Shown here one piece after another: positions 26,614 to 34,013 of a stretch of 64,000 nucleotides of DNA (position 1 is its first letter; the number at the start of each line of letters is the position of its first letter). Made by a program: the position numbers and the translations under genes. The DNA comes from Calothrix sp. NIES-2100 (GTDB lineage Bacteria; Cyanobacteriota; Cyanobacteriia; Cyanobacteriales; Nostocaceae): assembly GCF_002368195.1 (NCBI RefSeq), contig NZ_AP018178.1, positions 9,828,205 through 9,892,204 of the forward strand, given 5' to 3'. Under the pieces are notes generated by a model. It did no database searches. It worked only from the letters and a program-made list of their open reading frames with translations, and was not told the origin of the DNA.

Positions 26614-27077
26614 GTCAACGACTTTGAACGCCAAGAAATTACCAGTTTGAAAGAAGGACACGATAATTAAATAAAGCAGGGGTGCAAAGCTTTGCACCCT
26701 TACAAATAATTGATTTGTTGCAAAGGAGCTTTTAGATTGGCATTAATTTCAAATAATGAACCTCGCTTGCGTTGATTGCTATAACTACATTTTTACTCAG
26801 TTGCCAGTTTTCACCAGGCAAGATATGCCTGTTAAGCAAGAACTTAAAAAAATTCTTCTAATACACTTTTCGCTATATAGTTATATAAATAAAAAATTTA
26901 CACAAAAGACAATACAGAAATAAACCAAACTTGATGCTAACTAATACCCACTCTACTATTTACTTAATTCTCTCCAATTCTTAGTTGCTTTTTTGAAGAA
27001 AGTTGATACAAAAGTCCAATTACTATATTCAGAGTTTGCTTGTAATCTATATGTAAATAGATTCATCTGCTGGCTCT
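26614..27077. promoter_or_regulatory. Divergent control region between the two CIS arms
   Basis: About 460 bp separate the leftward operon (histidine kinase first) from the rightward operon (Pvc16-type protein first). Apart from the palindrome at 26680-26699 it is AT-rich and holds no credible gene. Both arms must be transcribed from promoters here, which makes it the natural place for regulation by the response regulator at 24769. I could not pick out reliable -10/-35 boxes. Confidence 0.6.
26680..26699. repeat. Perfect 20-bp palindrome
   Basis: GGGTGCAAAGCTTTGCACCC is perfectly self-complementary and sits in the leader of the histidine-kinase gene. It is a cousin of the other GGGxxCA...TGxxCCC palindromes in this window. 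It could be a hairpin in the mRNA leader or simply a dispersed repeat. Confidence 0.75.
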
Positions 27078-27926
27078 ATGCTTATTAGTCTCCTACAAAC
27101 TCTTGCAGAAATTCTAGCTGGAGGAACATCTCTTACCAGTATGGAGCAAATTGACTTTAATCTTCCTGGTAGTAGAGCGAATGGAGATGCAGGACCTCTG
27201 CTCAATTTGTACTTGTATGACATTCGTTTGTCGAACCAATTACAACAAGCTGGTAGGCAGGTAGAGCGTATGTTTTTAGAAGGAGGATTGCCAACTTCTA
27301 CTGTCACTCAATTACCTACTTGGTTTGATATTTCATTAATGTTAACAGCTTGGGATCGTACAGCGTTGGGTGAGTATCATCTTTTGACAGAAGCATTATC
27401 TTTGCTACTACGTCATGGCTCTCTAAAAGAGGAATTTTTAGCTCCTGAACTATGCGGTTATGGGCAGTTACCTATGACAGTTGCTAGTTCACCACCTATT
27501 GAGGTTGGCTCTTTATGGGGTTGTCTTAACCTCCCTTTGCGCCCAGCTGTACACATAACAGTAACGGCTCCTTTAGGTTCGGAAAAAACTTCAGTCCCCT
27601 TAATTTGGGAAAGAATTGTCAGTCTTTACAACCAACAGCAACAGAATGCAAAAAATTTAGTGTTAGCTCAACATCGGGTTTCCATCACCGGAATTGTGAA
27701 AAATGCAGTCACAAATGTGCCCCTTTGCGAAACCACAGTAACTTTAAGGGGAACTGAAAAGTCAGTAAAAAGTAATCAAGAAGGGTTGTTTTGGTTTGAT
27801 AATCTTGCCTTCGGTAACTATGTTTTAATCCTGACTTGTCCTGGTTATGTAACTCAGACCTGCAATGCATTAGTGGATGGTAAAACTTACACTTTTAAAG
27901 AAGTAGCCCTTACTCCTGAAAGTTAG
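27078..27926 (+). CDS. cis16: Pvc16/DUF4255-type CIS cap protein with carboxypeptidase-regulatory-like tail
   Basis: A 282-residue protein. The N-terminal 190 residues match the Pvc16/DUF4255 family: a helical start, LNLYLYDIRLSN near residue 48, FDISLMLTAWDR near residue 85, and an LLTEALSLLLRHG block. In R-type CIS this family forms the terminal cap or tail terminator. Residues 205-280 are a carboxypeptidase-regulatory-like beta sandwich (ITGIVKNAVTNVPL, then GLFWFDNLAFGNYVL), possibly a contact to other parts. A second DUF4255 protein is at 41690. Confidence 0.85.
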   Translation: MLISLLQTLAEILAGGTSLTSMEQIDFNLPGSRANGDAGPLLNLYLYDIRLSNQLQQAGRQVERMFLEGGLPTSTVTQLPTWFDISLMLTAWDRTALGEYHLLTEALSLLLRHGSLKEEFLAPELCGYGQLPMTVASSPPIEVGSLWGCLNLPLRPAVHITVTAPLGSEKTSVPLIWERIVSLYNQQQQNAKNLVLAQHRVSITGIVKNAVTNVPLCETTVTLRGTEKSVKSNQEGLFWFDNLAFGNYVLILTCPGYVTQTCNALVDGKTYTFKEVALTPES

Positions 27927-28086
27927 TTATTTCCTACAGTTTTATGCAGCCAAGTCTTATGAATATACCTTAAGTTTGTCTTTTGTCAATTTTCATCAAG
28001 ATATTCGCAAATGATGAACACTCAAATTAACAAAAAATGTGCGATCTAAACCTACACAATTTTAATCCTGATTTGGAGAAACATTC

Positions 28087-29763
28087 ATGACCAGACTTGA
28101 TTATTCTGCCCCTGGTGTTTATGTTGAAGAAGTTAACCGGGGTAGCCGAGCGATTGAAGGTGTCAGCACTGCAATTGCTGGTTTTGTGGGTTTTACAGAA
28201 GATGTACGCAATGGTGCAGAAGTTTTTAAACCCATGTTAGTCACCAATTGGTCGCAATATCTCAAATATTTTTCCCGTCCCAATTCTGATGGCTATACAG
28301 ACTTTAATGCTTATTTACCTCATGCAGTGAATGGCTATTTTTTAAATGGTGGTGGTCGCTGCTGGATTGTGAGTATTGGGACTCAATTACCTGGTACACC
28401 TAAACCCACAGCTTTAGAACCTGCTACAGTCCAAATTAATGGACGAGGAAATCGGGCATCGCTAATTTTTAATTTACGTCCTGAGCAAGCAATTGGTGGG
28501 TCAATTGAGATTTTAGTGAGCGATGGTACACCGCGCCCACTACCAGAAGGTACAGAAGGCGAACCCCCAGCCAATACAGGCGAGTATTTCACCATCCAGA
28601 TTCGCCGGGGGGAGGAAATTCTAGAGCAATACGAAAACTTGACGATGAATTCTGAGGTACCACCTCAGATAGGAACATATGCGATCGCAGCATTAAGAAA
28701 TTCGATGTATGTCGCTGCGATCGAAGCATCACAAACAGGACGACCTTTAGCGAGACGGCCTGTCAATGGTCAATATGAACTAGCTCCCCCCATAATTCCC
28801 TCTACGCCCGATCGCTTTGCTAGAGATGTAGAAGGGATACGCGATGACCGCACAGGGGTACGTGGTCTGTTTGAAATAGATGAAATCACAATGATTGCTT
28901 GCCCCGACCTAATGCGAGCTTACGAAGCTGGACTCATGACCTTGGAGCAAGTCCACGGGATTATGGAACTGATGATTAGTATGTGTGAAGGCTCTACTAG
29001 TGGAGACATTCCTAATCCACCCAATCGCATGGTCTTATTTGACTCACCACCCGATCGCACTAAACCCCAAGAGGTTGTTGACTGGTTAAATAACTTTAAC
29101 CGTCGTTCCATGTTTGCAGCGCTGTACTACCCTTGGGTGAAAGTTGCTAACCCACGCAACGCCGGCAGGCCAATTCTTGTCCCACCTTGCGGTCACATGA
29201 TGGGTGTTTGGGGTCGCATTGATGAAACCAGGGGAGTACACAAAGCGCCTGCCAATGAAGTGCCTAGAGGCGTAATTGGCCTAGCTTATGATGTAAATTT
29301 CCGAGAGCAAGAACTTTTGAACCCTATTGGCATTAACTGCATTCGTAGCTTCCCCAATCGCGGAATCCGCATCTGGGGAGCAAGAACTCTCGTTGAGCCA
29401 GATGTCACGGAATGGCGTTACATTAGCGTCCGCAGACTGATGAGCTACATTGAGAGATCTCTGGAATTGGGTACACAATGGGTCGTCTTTGAACCTAACG
29501 ATGCAGAAACCTGGGCCCGTGTGCGACGCAATGTCAGCGTCTTCTTAGAACGCATTTGGCGTGAAGGAGCTTTGTTTGGAGCCACAGCTAAGCAATCCTA
29601 TTACGTTAAATGTGATGCAGAAATTAACCCTCCAGAAACGAGGATGTTAGGTCGGATGTATATCGAGGTGGGTGTTTGCCCTGTCAGACCTGCGGAGTTT
29701 GTCGTTTTTCGGATTAGTCAATGGGACCCTGCTGAATCAGAAACTGCTGGCGTTGCTAACTAA
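28087..29763 (+). CDS. cis2: CIS tail sheath protein (Cis2)
   Basis: A 558-residue contractile sheath protein. The N-terminus is typical (YSAPGVYVEEVNRGSRAIEGVSTA, read in pieces). Other blocks are FLNGGGRCWIV near residue 90, PPCGHMMGVWGRIDETRGVHKAPAN near residue 365, and the C-terminal RRNVSVFLERIWREGALFGA. These C-terminal blocks carry the conserved sheath core that contracts around the tube. A GGAG box lies 8 bp before the ATG. It is the only sheath gene in the window, unlike Afp/PVC systems with two or three. Confidence 0.95.
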   Translation: MTRLDYSAPGVYVEEVNRGSRAIEGVSTAIAGFVGFTEDVRNGAEVFKPMLVTNWSQYLKYFSRPNSDGYTDFNAYLPHAVNGYFLNGGGRCWIVSIGTQLPGTPKPTALEPATVQINGRGNRASLIFNLRPEQAIGGSIEILVSDGTPRPLPEGTEGEPPANTGEYFTIQIRRGEEILEQYENLTMNSEVPPQIGTYAIAALRNSMYVAAIEASQTGRPLARRPVNGQYELAPPIIPSTPDRFARDVEGIRDDRTGVRGLFEIDEITMIACPDLMRAYEAGLMTLEQVHGIMELMISMCEGSTSGDIPNPPNRMVLFDSPPDRTKPQEVVDWLNNFNRRSMFAALYYPWVKVANPRNAGRPILVPPCGHMMGVWGRIDETRGVHKAPANEVPRGVIGLAYDVNFREQELLNPIGINCIRSFPNRGIRIWGARTLVEPDVTEWRYISVRRLMSYIERSLELGTQWVVFEPNDAETWARVRRNVSVFLERIWREGALFGATAKQSYYVKCDAEINPPETRMLGRMYIEVGVCPVRPAEFVVFRISQWDPAESETAGVAN

Positions 29764-29872
29764 CTACGCGATTATATTCAGCAGATTTTGTTCATTGTTC
29801 ATATTGCCTTTGTTCGCTGTTATTTAAACACAATTCATATTTCAACTTACTCAATCAATCAGGAGAATAAAA

Positions 29873-30355
29873 ATGGCCGCAGGTGATAATTCCGCAGCTC
29901 AAAAATTTGTTCAAGGCTGTAAGTTTAAAGTTACATTAGATAACTTGGGGACACAATACGCTATGAGTGTCTCGAACCAATCAATAGAAACTCCAACGAC
30001 TCCATTAAACGTAGGATTTTCCAGCCAAGGACAACCAGGCATTCCTATACAAGCACCATTACCAGCCTTACAGCAAGACGCTACCAAAATAACAGTACAG
30101 TTTGCAACCTTACAAGGTGATATTAAAGTTCGTCAATGGTATGACCAATGTACTACAGGTCAGTTAGCTGCTAATAAACAAGAAATGATGTGGATTGAAT
30201 ACACCACAGATAACCAACCAGGACATTCATCACATTTAAGTGGCGCATTTCCAACTAGCTATAGGAAAGAGGATTTGGGTCTAGATGCTACTAGCAAAGT
30301 TCAAATAGAAACTGTAGAAATCATCGGTACAAATTACGAGGTGCAAGCAGCTTAA
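29873..30355 (+). CDS. cis1: CIS inner tube protein (Cis1-type)
   Basis: A 160-residue, small beta-rich protein with KFKVTLDNLG near the start, KVRQWYDQCTTGQ near residue 80 and FPTSYRKEDLGL, then IETVEIIG at the end. The terminal blocks follow the gp19/Hcp tube pattern (PTSY, then an E-[LI] strand). It sits directly after the sheath with a strong AGGAG box. The usual gene order therefore makes it the probable major tube subunit, though the 30438 protein is closer to the TIGR02241 pattern. The name is provisional. Confidence 0.75.
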   Translation: MAAGDNSAAQKFVQGCKFKVTLDNLGTQYAMSVSNQSIETPTTPLNVGFSSQGQPGIPIQAPLPALQQDATKITVQFATLQGDIKVRQWYDQCTTGQLAANKQEMMWIEYTTDNQPGHSSHLSGAFPTSYRKEDLGLDATSKVQIETVEIIGTNYEVQAA

Positions 30356-30380
30356 TAGTAATTCAGCGATAAGTTTTAAC

Positions 30381-30407
30381 GGTAGCTTCGCAAGTTGCCA
30401 AGCTACC
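30381..30407 (+). terminator. Hairpin between the two tube genes
   Basis: GGTAGCTT and AAGCTACC form an 8-bp stem around an 11-nt loop, followed by TCTCTTTT. It looks like an intrinsic terminator or attenuator after the first tube gene, which would allow more tube than downstream product. The same AGCTACC arms appear at 31806-31841. Confidence 0.6.
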
Positions 30408-30437
30408 TCTCTTTTCCAATTTTATTAACAAAAAATT

Positions 30438-30965
30438 ATGGTTACCAAAGATTACGCTTGGCTGACAAGTTGTAGTTTTTACATCGAACTGAGTCTAGAT
30501 AACTCCAATGATAAAGTCGATGGCATATTTATGAATTGTCAGGGATTACAACGCACCCAAGAAGTGATTCAAATTTGTGAAGTTACTCCCCAAAAGTGGG
30601 GAATGAAAGAAAGTAAGGGACGTATAGCTAGAACTAAAATTCCTGGGAATGATAATAGCAATAATATTACCCTGCGTAGAGGGTTAACTTACTCTACAAG
30701 ATTTTGGGATTGGTTCGACAGTATTGAACAAGGCAATTGGGCTAAAAAACGTCAAGTAATTTCTCTAAATATCTGCAATAATGCGATGGGTAGACAAGTA
30801 CAAGCAAGGTACGAATTAGATGGGGCTTGGCCAACAAGTTATACACTAGCTGATATTCAGATTGATAAAACTGAGTTAGCTATTGAAGAATTAGAGATTG
30901 CTTTTGAAGGAATGAAGCGTGCACCTCTACCCGATATAGAGCGCAGCTTCAAAGATGGCTCTTGA
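30438..30965 (+). CDS. Second gp19-like tube protein
   Basis: A 175-residue member of the same phage-tail family as Cis5: SCSFYIELSL near residue 12, ITLRRGLTYSTRFWDWF near residue 75, AWPTSYTLADIQIDKTE near residue 133 and IEELEIAFEGM. It is about the same length as Cis5 and paralogous to it. It may be a second tube subunit or the cap-proximal layer. It follows a hairpin that may lower its expression relative to the first tube gene. Confidence 0.8.
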   Translation: MVTKDYAWLTSCSFYIELSLDNSNDKVDGIFMNCQGLQRTQEVIQICEVTPQKWGMKESKGRIARTKIPGNDNSNNITLRRGLTYSTRFWDWFDSIEQGNWAKKRQVISLNICNNAMGRQVQARYELDGAWPTSYTLADIQIDKTELAIEELEIAFEGMKRAPLPDIERSFKDGS

Positions 30966-31064
30966 GCAATTTATAGTTAACGCGATCGCAACATAAAATA
31001 TTTATTTTACATTGCTTGTAAAAATAAAATTTGAAATTTAGAATTCAATCTACTAAGAAAAATT

Positions 31065-31412
31065 ATGTTTCAAAAAGAATTTGAATTTACACTTCCTAAA
31101 GGGTATATAGACAGTGATGGTAATCTCCATCGCAAGGGAATTATGCGGCTAGCAACAGCAATGGATGAAATTGCACCAATGCGAGACCCGCGTGTGAAAT
31201 CTAATTTATTTTACGCCACCATCATTATTCTATCTCGCGTAATTACTCGCCTTGGAGCTTTGTCTGAAATTAGTCCTATAGTAGTAGAAAATTTTTTTGC
31301 TCAGGATGTGAGTTATCTTCAAGATTTTTATCGCCATATCAATGGTTTGGAAAACAAAAATCATCTGTCTTTAGAGACAGACAATGATATTGAAACTCTT
31401 GTTGCTACATAG
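31065..31412 (+). CDS. CIS tail-assembly-chaperone-like protein A
   Basis: The first of two paralogues. Of its 115 residues, about the first 95 match protein B at 31426. Shared blocks are FTLPKGYIDSDGNLHRKGIMRLATA, ITRLGALSEI and FFAQDVSYLQDFYR. This family follows the tube gene in many extracellular CIS loci and is often labelled phage tail assembly protein. Copy A lacks the C-terminal Cys4 element of copy B. The role, probably handling of tube or tape-measure subunits, is inferred from gene order. Confidence 0.75.
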   Translation: MFQKEFEFTLPKGYIDSDGNLHRKGIMRLATAMDEIAPMRDPRVKSNLFYATIIILSRVITRLGALSEISPIVVENFFAQDVSYLQDFYRHINGLENKNHLSLETDNDIETLVAT

Positions 31413-31425
31413 TTTACTTAATGCT

Positions 31426-31806
31426 ATGACCCGAAAAAATTATCTAAATACTGAATATTCTTTTACTCTACCTACAGGTTTAGTAGATGCTCAAAACCGA
31501 ATCCATCGTCAAGGAATTATGCGTTTAGCCACTGCAAAAGATGAAATTATAGTTCAAAAACATCGCAGTGTTCAGGAAAATCCTGCATATAGTTTTTTAG
31601 TAATGCTTTCACAAGTTATCACTCGTATTGGCAGCCTAAATTCTGTCAATCTGGATTTACTAGAAACTCTTGTTCTTCGAGATATCAGCTATCTCAAAGA
31701 ATTTTATAACCGTGTTAATCAACAAGGGAATGCACATATTCCTACTCAATGTCCTCATTGTAATAATCAGTTTGTAGTTGAGTTAGATCTGGCGGGGGAG
31801 TTATAA
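31426..31806 (+). CDS. CIS tail-assembly-chaperone-like protein B with Cys-rich tail
   Basis: The frame opens at 31384, but the ATG at 31426, 13 bp after the stop of protein A, aligns with A's start and is preferred (126 residues, MTRKNYLN). It repeats A's pattern (FTLPTGLVDAQNRIHRQGIMRLATA, then ITRIGSLNSV) and ends with a half zinc-ribbon, CPHCN, followed by FVVELDLAGEL. The last codons contain a run of five G (31794-31798) just before TAA, and a start-less ORF continues in the -1 frame. See the frameshift finding. Confidence 0.8.
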   Translation: MTRKNYLNTEYSFTLPTGLVDAQNRIHRQGIMRLATAKDEIIVQKHRSVQENPAYSFLVMLSQVITRIGSLNSVNLDLLETLVLRDISYLKEFYNRVNQQGNAHIPTQCPHCNNQFVVELDLAGEL

Positions 31807-31955
31807 GCTACCCCTCTAACAAGTTATATGAGGAGGTAGCTTTTGTTGCTTACCATTTTCACTGGTCGCAGGATGACATTCTCAATTTAGAACACTCCAC
31901 TCGTAAAAGATGGATTGCAGAGATAAATAAGATTAACCAACAACTACAAGGTTAA
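31782..31955 (+). CDS. DUF6760-type small ORF lacking any normal start codon
   Basis: The open frame runs from after a TGA (31779-31781) to TAA at 31953-31955. It contains no ATG, GTG or TTG. The encoded sequence is clearly protein-like: YPSNKLYEEVAFVAYHFHW, then LNLEHSTRKRWIAEINKIN. This matches small proteins I know as DUF6760 from extracellular CIS loci, placed after the tail-assembly gene as here. It overlaps the end of the preceding gene in the -1 frame. Expression would need a rare start (ATA at 31803) or ribosomal slippage at the G run. The coordinates give the whole open stretch. Confidence 0.7.
   Translation, partial: VRSGGGVISYPSNKLYEEVAFVAYHFHWSQDDILNLEHSTRKRWIAEINKINQQLQG
31794..31841 (+). 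promoter_or_regulatory. Candidate -1 frameshift signal: G5 run plus stem-loop
   Basis: GGGGG at 31794-31798 is read as GCG GGG GAG in frame. A tRNA on GGG (31795-31797) can re-pair with GGG one base back. Seven bases after the run a stem begins: 31806-31816 pairs with 31830-31841 (11 bp, one bulged A, 13-nt loop). Slippage would bypass the TAA at 31804-31806 and give a fusion of about 176 residues. The stem is followed by TTTT, so a terminator or attenuator is an alternative reading. Confidence 0.5.
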
Positions 31956-32003
31956 TCTCAAACTCTAACAGATAAACCCACAAAATCATTTATGCAACTA
32001 ACT

Positions 32004-33656
32004 ATGATGAAAGTCAAAATTCTCAACGCTGAAACTCTAGACAAAATCAACGAAGTTAACCTTGACCTCGTTACTAATGATAACAGAGAGTATGTAGTTG
32101 GTCGTTCTTCTAAGTCTGGTCTCATTCTCGATAGTAATGATGTGAGTCGCCAGCATGGTAAGTTTTATCTCCAGGATGGAAACTATTACTATTGTGACCT
32201 TGATAGTATCAATGGCTCTCTAATTAACAACATACTTGCTGAGAGCGATCGCAGTTATTTATTGAAGCCAGGAGACATTGTCCGCATTGGAGAATTCTTG
32301 CTAGTTTTAGAAGAAGAAGTAGAAGAGCCGGAAATAGCTGCAACTGTATACAATGCCAATATAGATTGGCGAGCAGCTTTAAATGTCCATCACCCTGAAC
32401 TCGCCATTGTAGTTTCTGAAAATTTTGCTCAATCTTTAGAGGAAGAAAGTGTAGTTTCTCAGCAAGTTATTAATATCGATGCTGATTCTTCAAATGCTAA
32501 GAGTGAAGAGATTTATCAAGAATGTGAAGTTGTAAAAGTTACTGAAGAATTTGATATATCCTCACCAGATGAACCAACTTCTGAAGCAGGGAATGTATTA
32601 ATCACTGACGAGCACCCAGTTCAGGATTTAACTAATATTCAAGAGATAGAAAATTCCGCAGCACCACAAAATTCTGAAGTAGAAAGTCAGTTAAATGTAG
32701 GTGATGAGCAAATTTCAGAATTAACTATCATTCAAGCAGAAGAAACTACTATCCAGCCTCCGCAATTTGAAGGTAAGGAGTCTGAAGTACAACACAATCC
32801 TGAAGTGGAGAATCAATTAAGTTTGAATCATGAACAAAATCAGGATTTGACAACTATTCAACGTTCGCCAGCAGAATCTGAAGATTCAGAAATGGAAACT
32901 TCAATTTCTGCTAGCAATCATGAATTTGATAGTATGACGACAACTCCAAATGTAGAAATACCAACTGAACAAGCGTTAGAGAACAAAATTTTTGAGGTGG
33001 AGGAATCGTCTGACGATAGCAAAAGTAACGATTTGGAAACACCTTATTTGCAAAATATTACAGAAAATCTTGAAGCGATCGCACAAGTAGCTGAAGAGTC
33101 TGAAGCAAATCTTCAGGATGAACAGAAGGAGGAAGAAGTGACAAACTCTCAAGTCATTAATGATGAAACTTCGCAAGAAATATCACAAGAGATTGAGGAA
33201 TTAGAAGTAGTGGCTGATATTGCACCTCAAACCCCTGAAGCAGCAAGCAAAGCTTTTGAGATTATCAGTAAAAAATACATTGCTCTGATGGCTCACGATA
33301 GCAAAAAATTAGAGCTTGTAGACTTTGTTGCAGAACATCAAGATTTCTTATCTAAGTGTCTAACAATTGCAACACCTACAATTAGTGAAACTATATTCCA
33401 ACAGACTGGTTTAGCCACTAGTCAAAAAACTCCCTTAGTACCAGTTGGCGGATATCAAACAGTCGCATCATTGATTGGAACAGGAGAAGCTCTAGCAGTT
33501 ATTCTCTTCAAAGATTTTCTTATTCCTCAATCAAATCAAGCAAATGAGGATGCATTGTTGCGATTGTGTAATGTTAATCAAATTTTAGTGGCAACAAATA
33601 TGGCAACAGCAGAAGCAATTGTACATTACATTAAAGACATGGTTAGTTCCTTGTAG
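32004..33656 (+). CDS. FHA protein fused to a degenerate methylglyoxal-synthase-like domain
   Basis: The frame opens at 31992; the ATG at 32004 (MMKVKIL) matches the start of its paralogue at 45435 and is preferred. Residues below use the 554-residue numbering. An FHA domain (about 8-105) has VVGRSSKSG, VSRQHGKFYL and SINGSLINN. A long acidic, Glu/Gln/Ser/Thr-rich linker follows (about 110-415). Residues 429-554 align along their length with methylglyoxal synthase: IALMAHDSKK, then VPVGGYQT, ALLRLCNV and VATNMATAEA. The catalytic Asp of the GGDQQ motif is Tyr here, and the His and Asp of the PHDPD segment are also replaced. A ligand-binding or scaffold role is more likely than catalysis. Confidence 0.85.
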   Translation: MMKVKILNAETLDKINEVNLDLVTNDNREYVVGRSSKSGLILDSNDVSRQHGKFYLQDGNYYYCDLDSINGSLINNILAESDRSYLLKPGDIVRIGEFLLVLEEEVEEPEIAATVYNANIDWRAALNVHHPELAIVVSENFAQSLEEESVVSQQVINIDADSSNAKSEEIYQECEVVKVTEEFDISSPDEPTSEAGNVLITDEHPVQDLTNIQEIENSAAPQNSEVESQLNVGDEQISELTIIQAEETTIQPPQFEGKESEVQHNPEVENQLSLNHEQNQDLTTIQRSPAESEDSEMETSISASNHEFDSMTTTPNVEIPTEQALENKIFEVEESSDDSKSNDLETPYLQNITENLEAIAQVAEESEANLQDEQKEEEVTNSQVINDETSQEISQEIEELEVVADIAPQTPEAASKAFEIISKKYIALMAHDSKKLELVDFVAEHQDFLSKCLTIATPTISETIFQQTGLATSQKTPLVPVGGYQTVASLIGTGEALAVILFKDFLIPQSNQANEDALLRLCNVNQILVATNMATAEAIVHYIKDMVSSL

Positions 33657-34013
33657 TTAGCGCTAACTAACCCCATCTACATACTTTACATAATTAAAAA
33701 ACATTGCAGAGTGAGCTACATATTATAGTTAGGGCACAACATTGTTGTGCCCCTAAGTCTATACTTGATTGGACTGAAATACTATATGTTTGTATGGTTG
33801 CAATCTTTGCCTATATTAGATTGCAGCTATTATATATAGTAAAGCTAATAATGAGCAAATATATTAACAGTAAAGATAAAATTTTAGTAAAATATTGAAT
33901 AAATATTACTATATAAAATATAGAAAAATGTGAAACAAAAAAGATATTTGTTATTCATACAAAAAGAATTAATAGCTGAAATATGAACATATTAGAACAT
34001 TACAACTAATCAA
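33657..34013. other. Intergenic region with a dispersed palindrome
   Basis: An AT-rich 357-bp gap between the FHA fusion and the Ser/Thr kinase gene. It contains the palindrome GGGCACAACA/TGTTGTGCCC at 33732-33752, one of the repeat family in this window. Short open frames here have no protein-like features. A promoter for the kinase gene probably lies in it. Confidence 0.7.

Noticed and set aside
26614..26697. 28-residue N-terminal extension of the histidine kinase
   Set aside because: The GTG start lies inside a perfect palindrome and the extension would add a lone hydrophobic stretch; the ATG at 26613 fits better.
31806..31841. Simple rho-independent terminator as the full explanation
   Set aside because: It is possible, and not excluded, but the stem is inside a protein-like open frame with no start codon, which a terminator alone does not explain.
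9138..31955. Interpretation as an integrated tailed prophage
   Set aside because: No terminase, portal, capsid, integrase or lysis genes are present. The Cis15 ATPase, DUF4255 and Cis7-type genes mark a contractile injection system.
33704..33898. 64-residue frame before the Ser/Thr kinase
   Set aside because: It overlaps a dispersed palindrome and its composition is that of translated AT-rich spacer.
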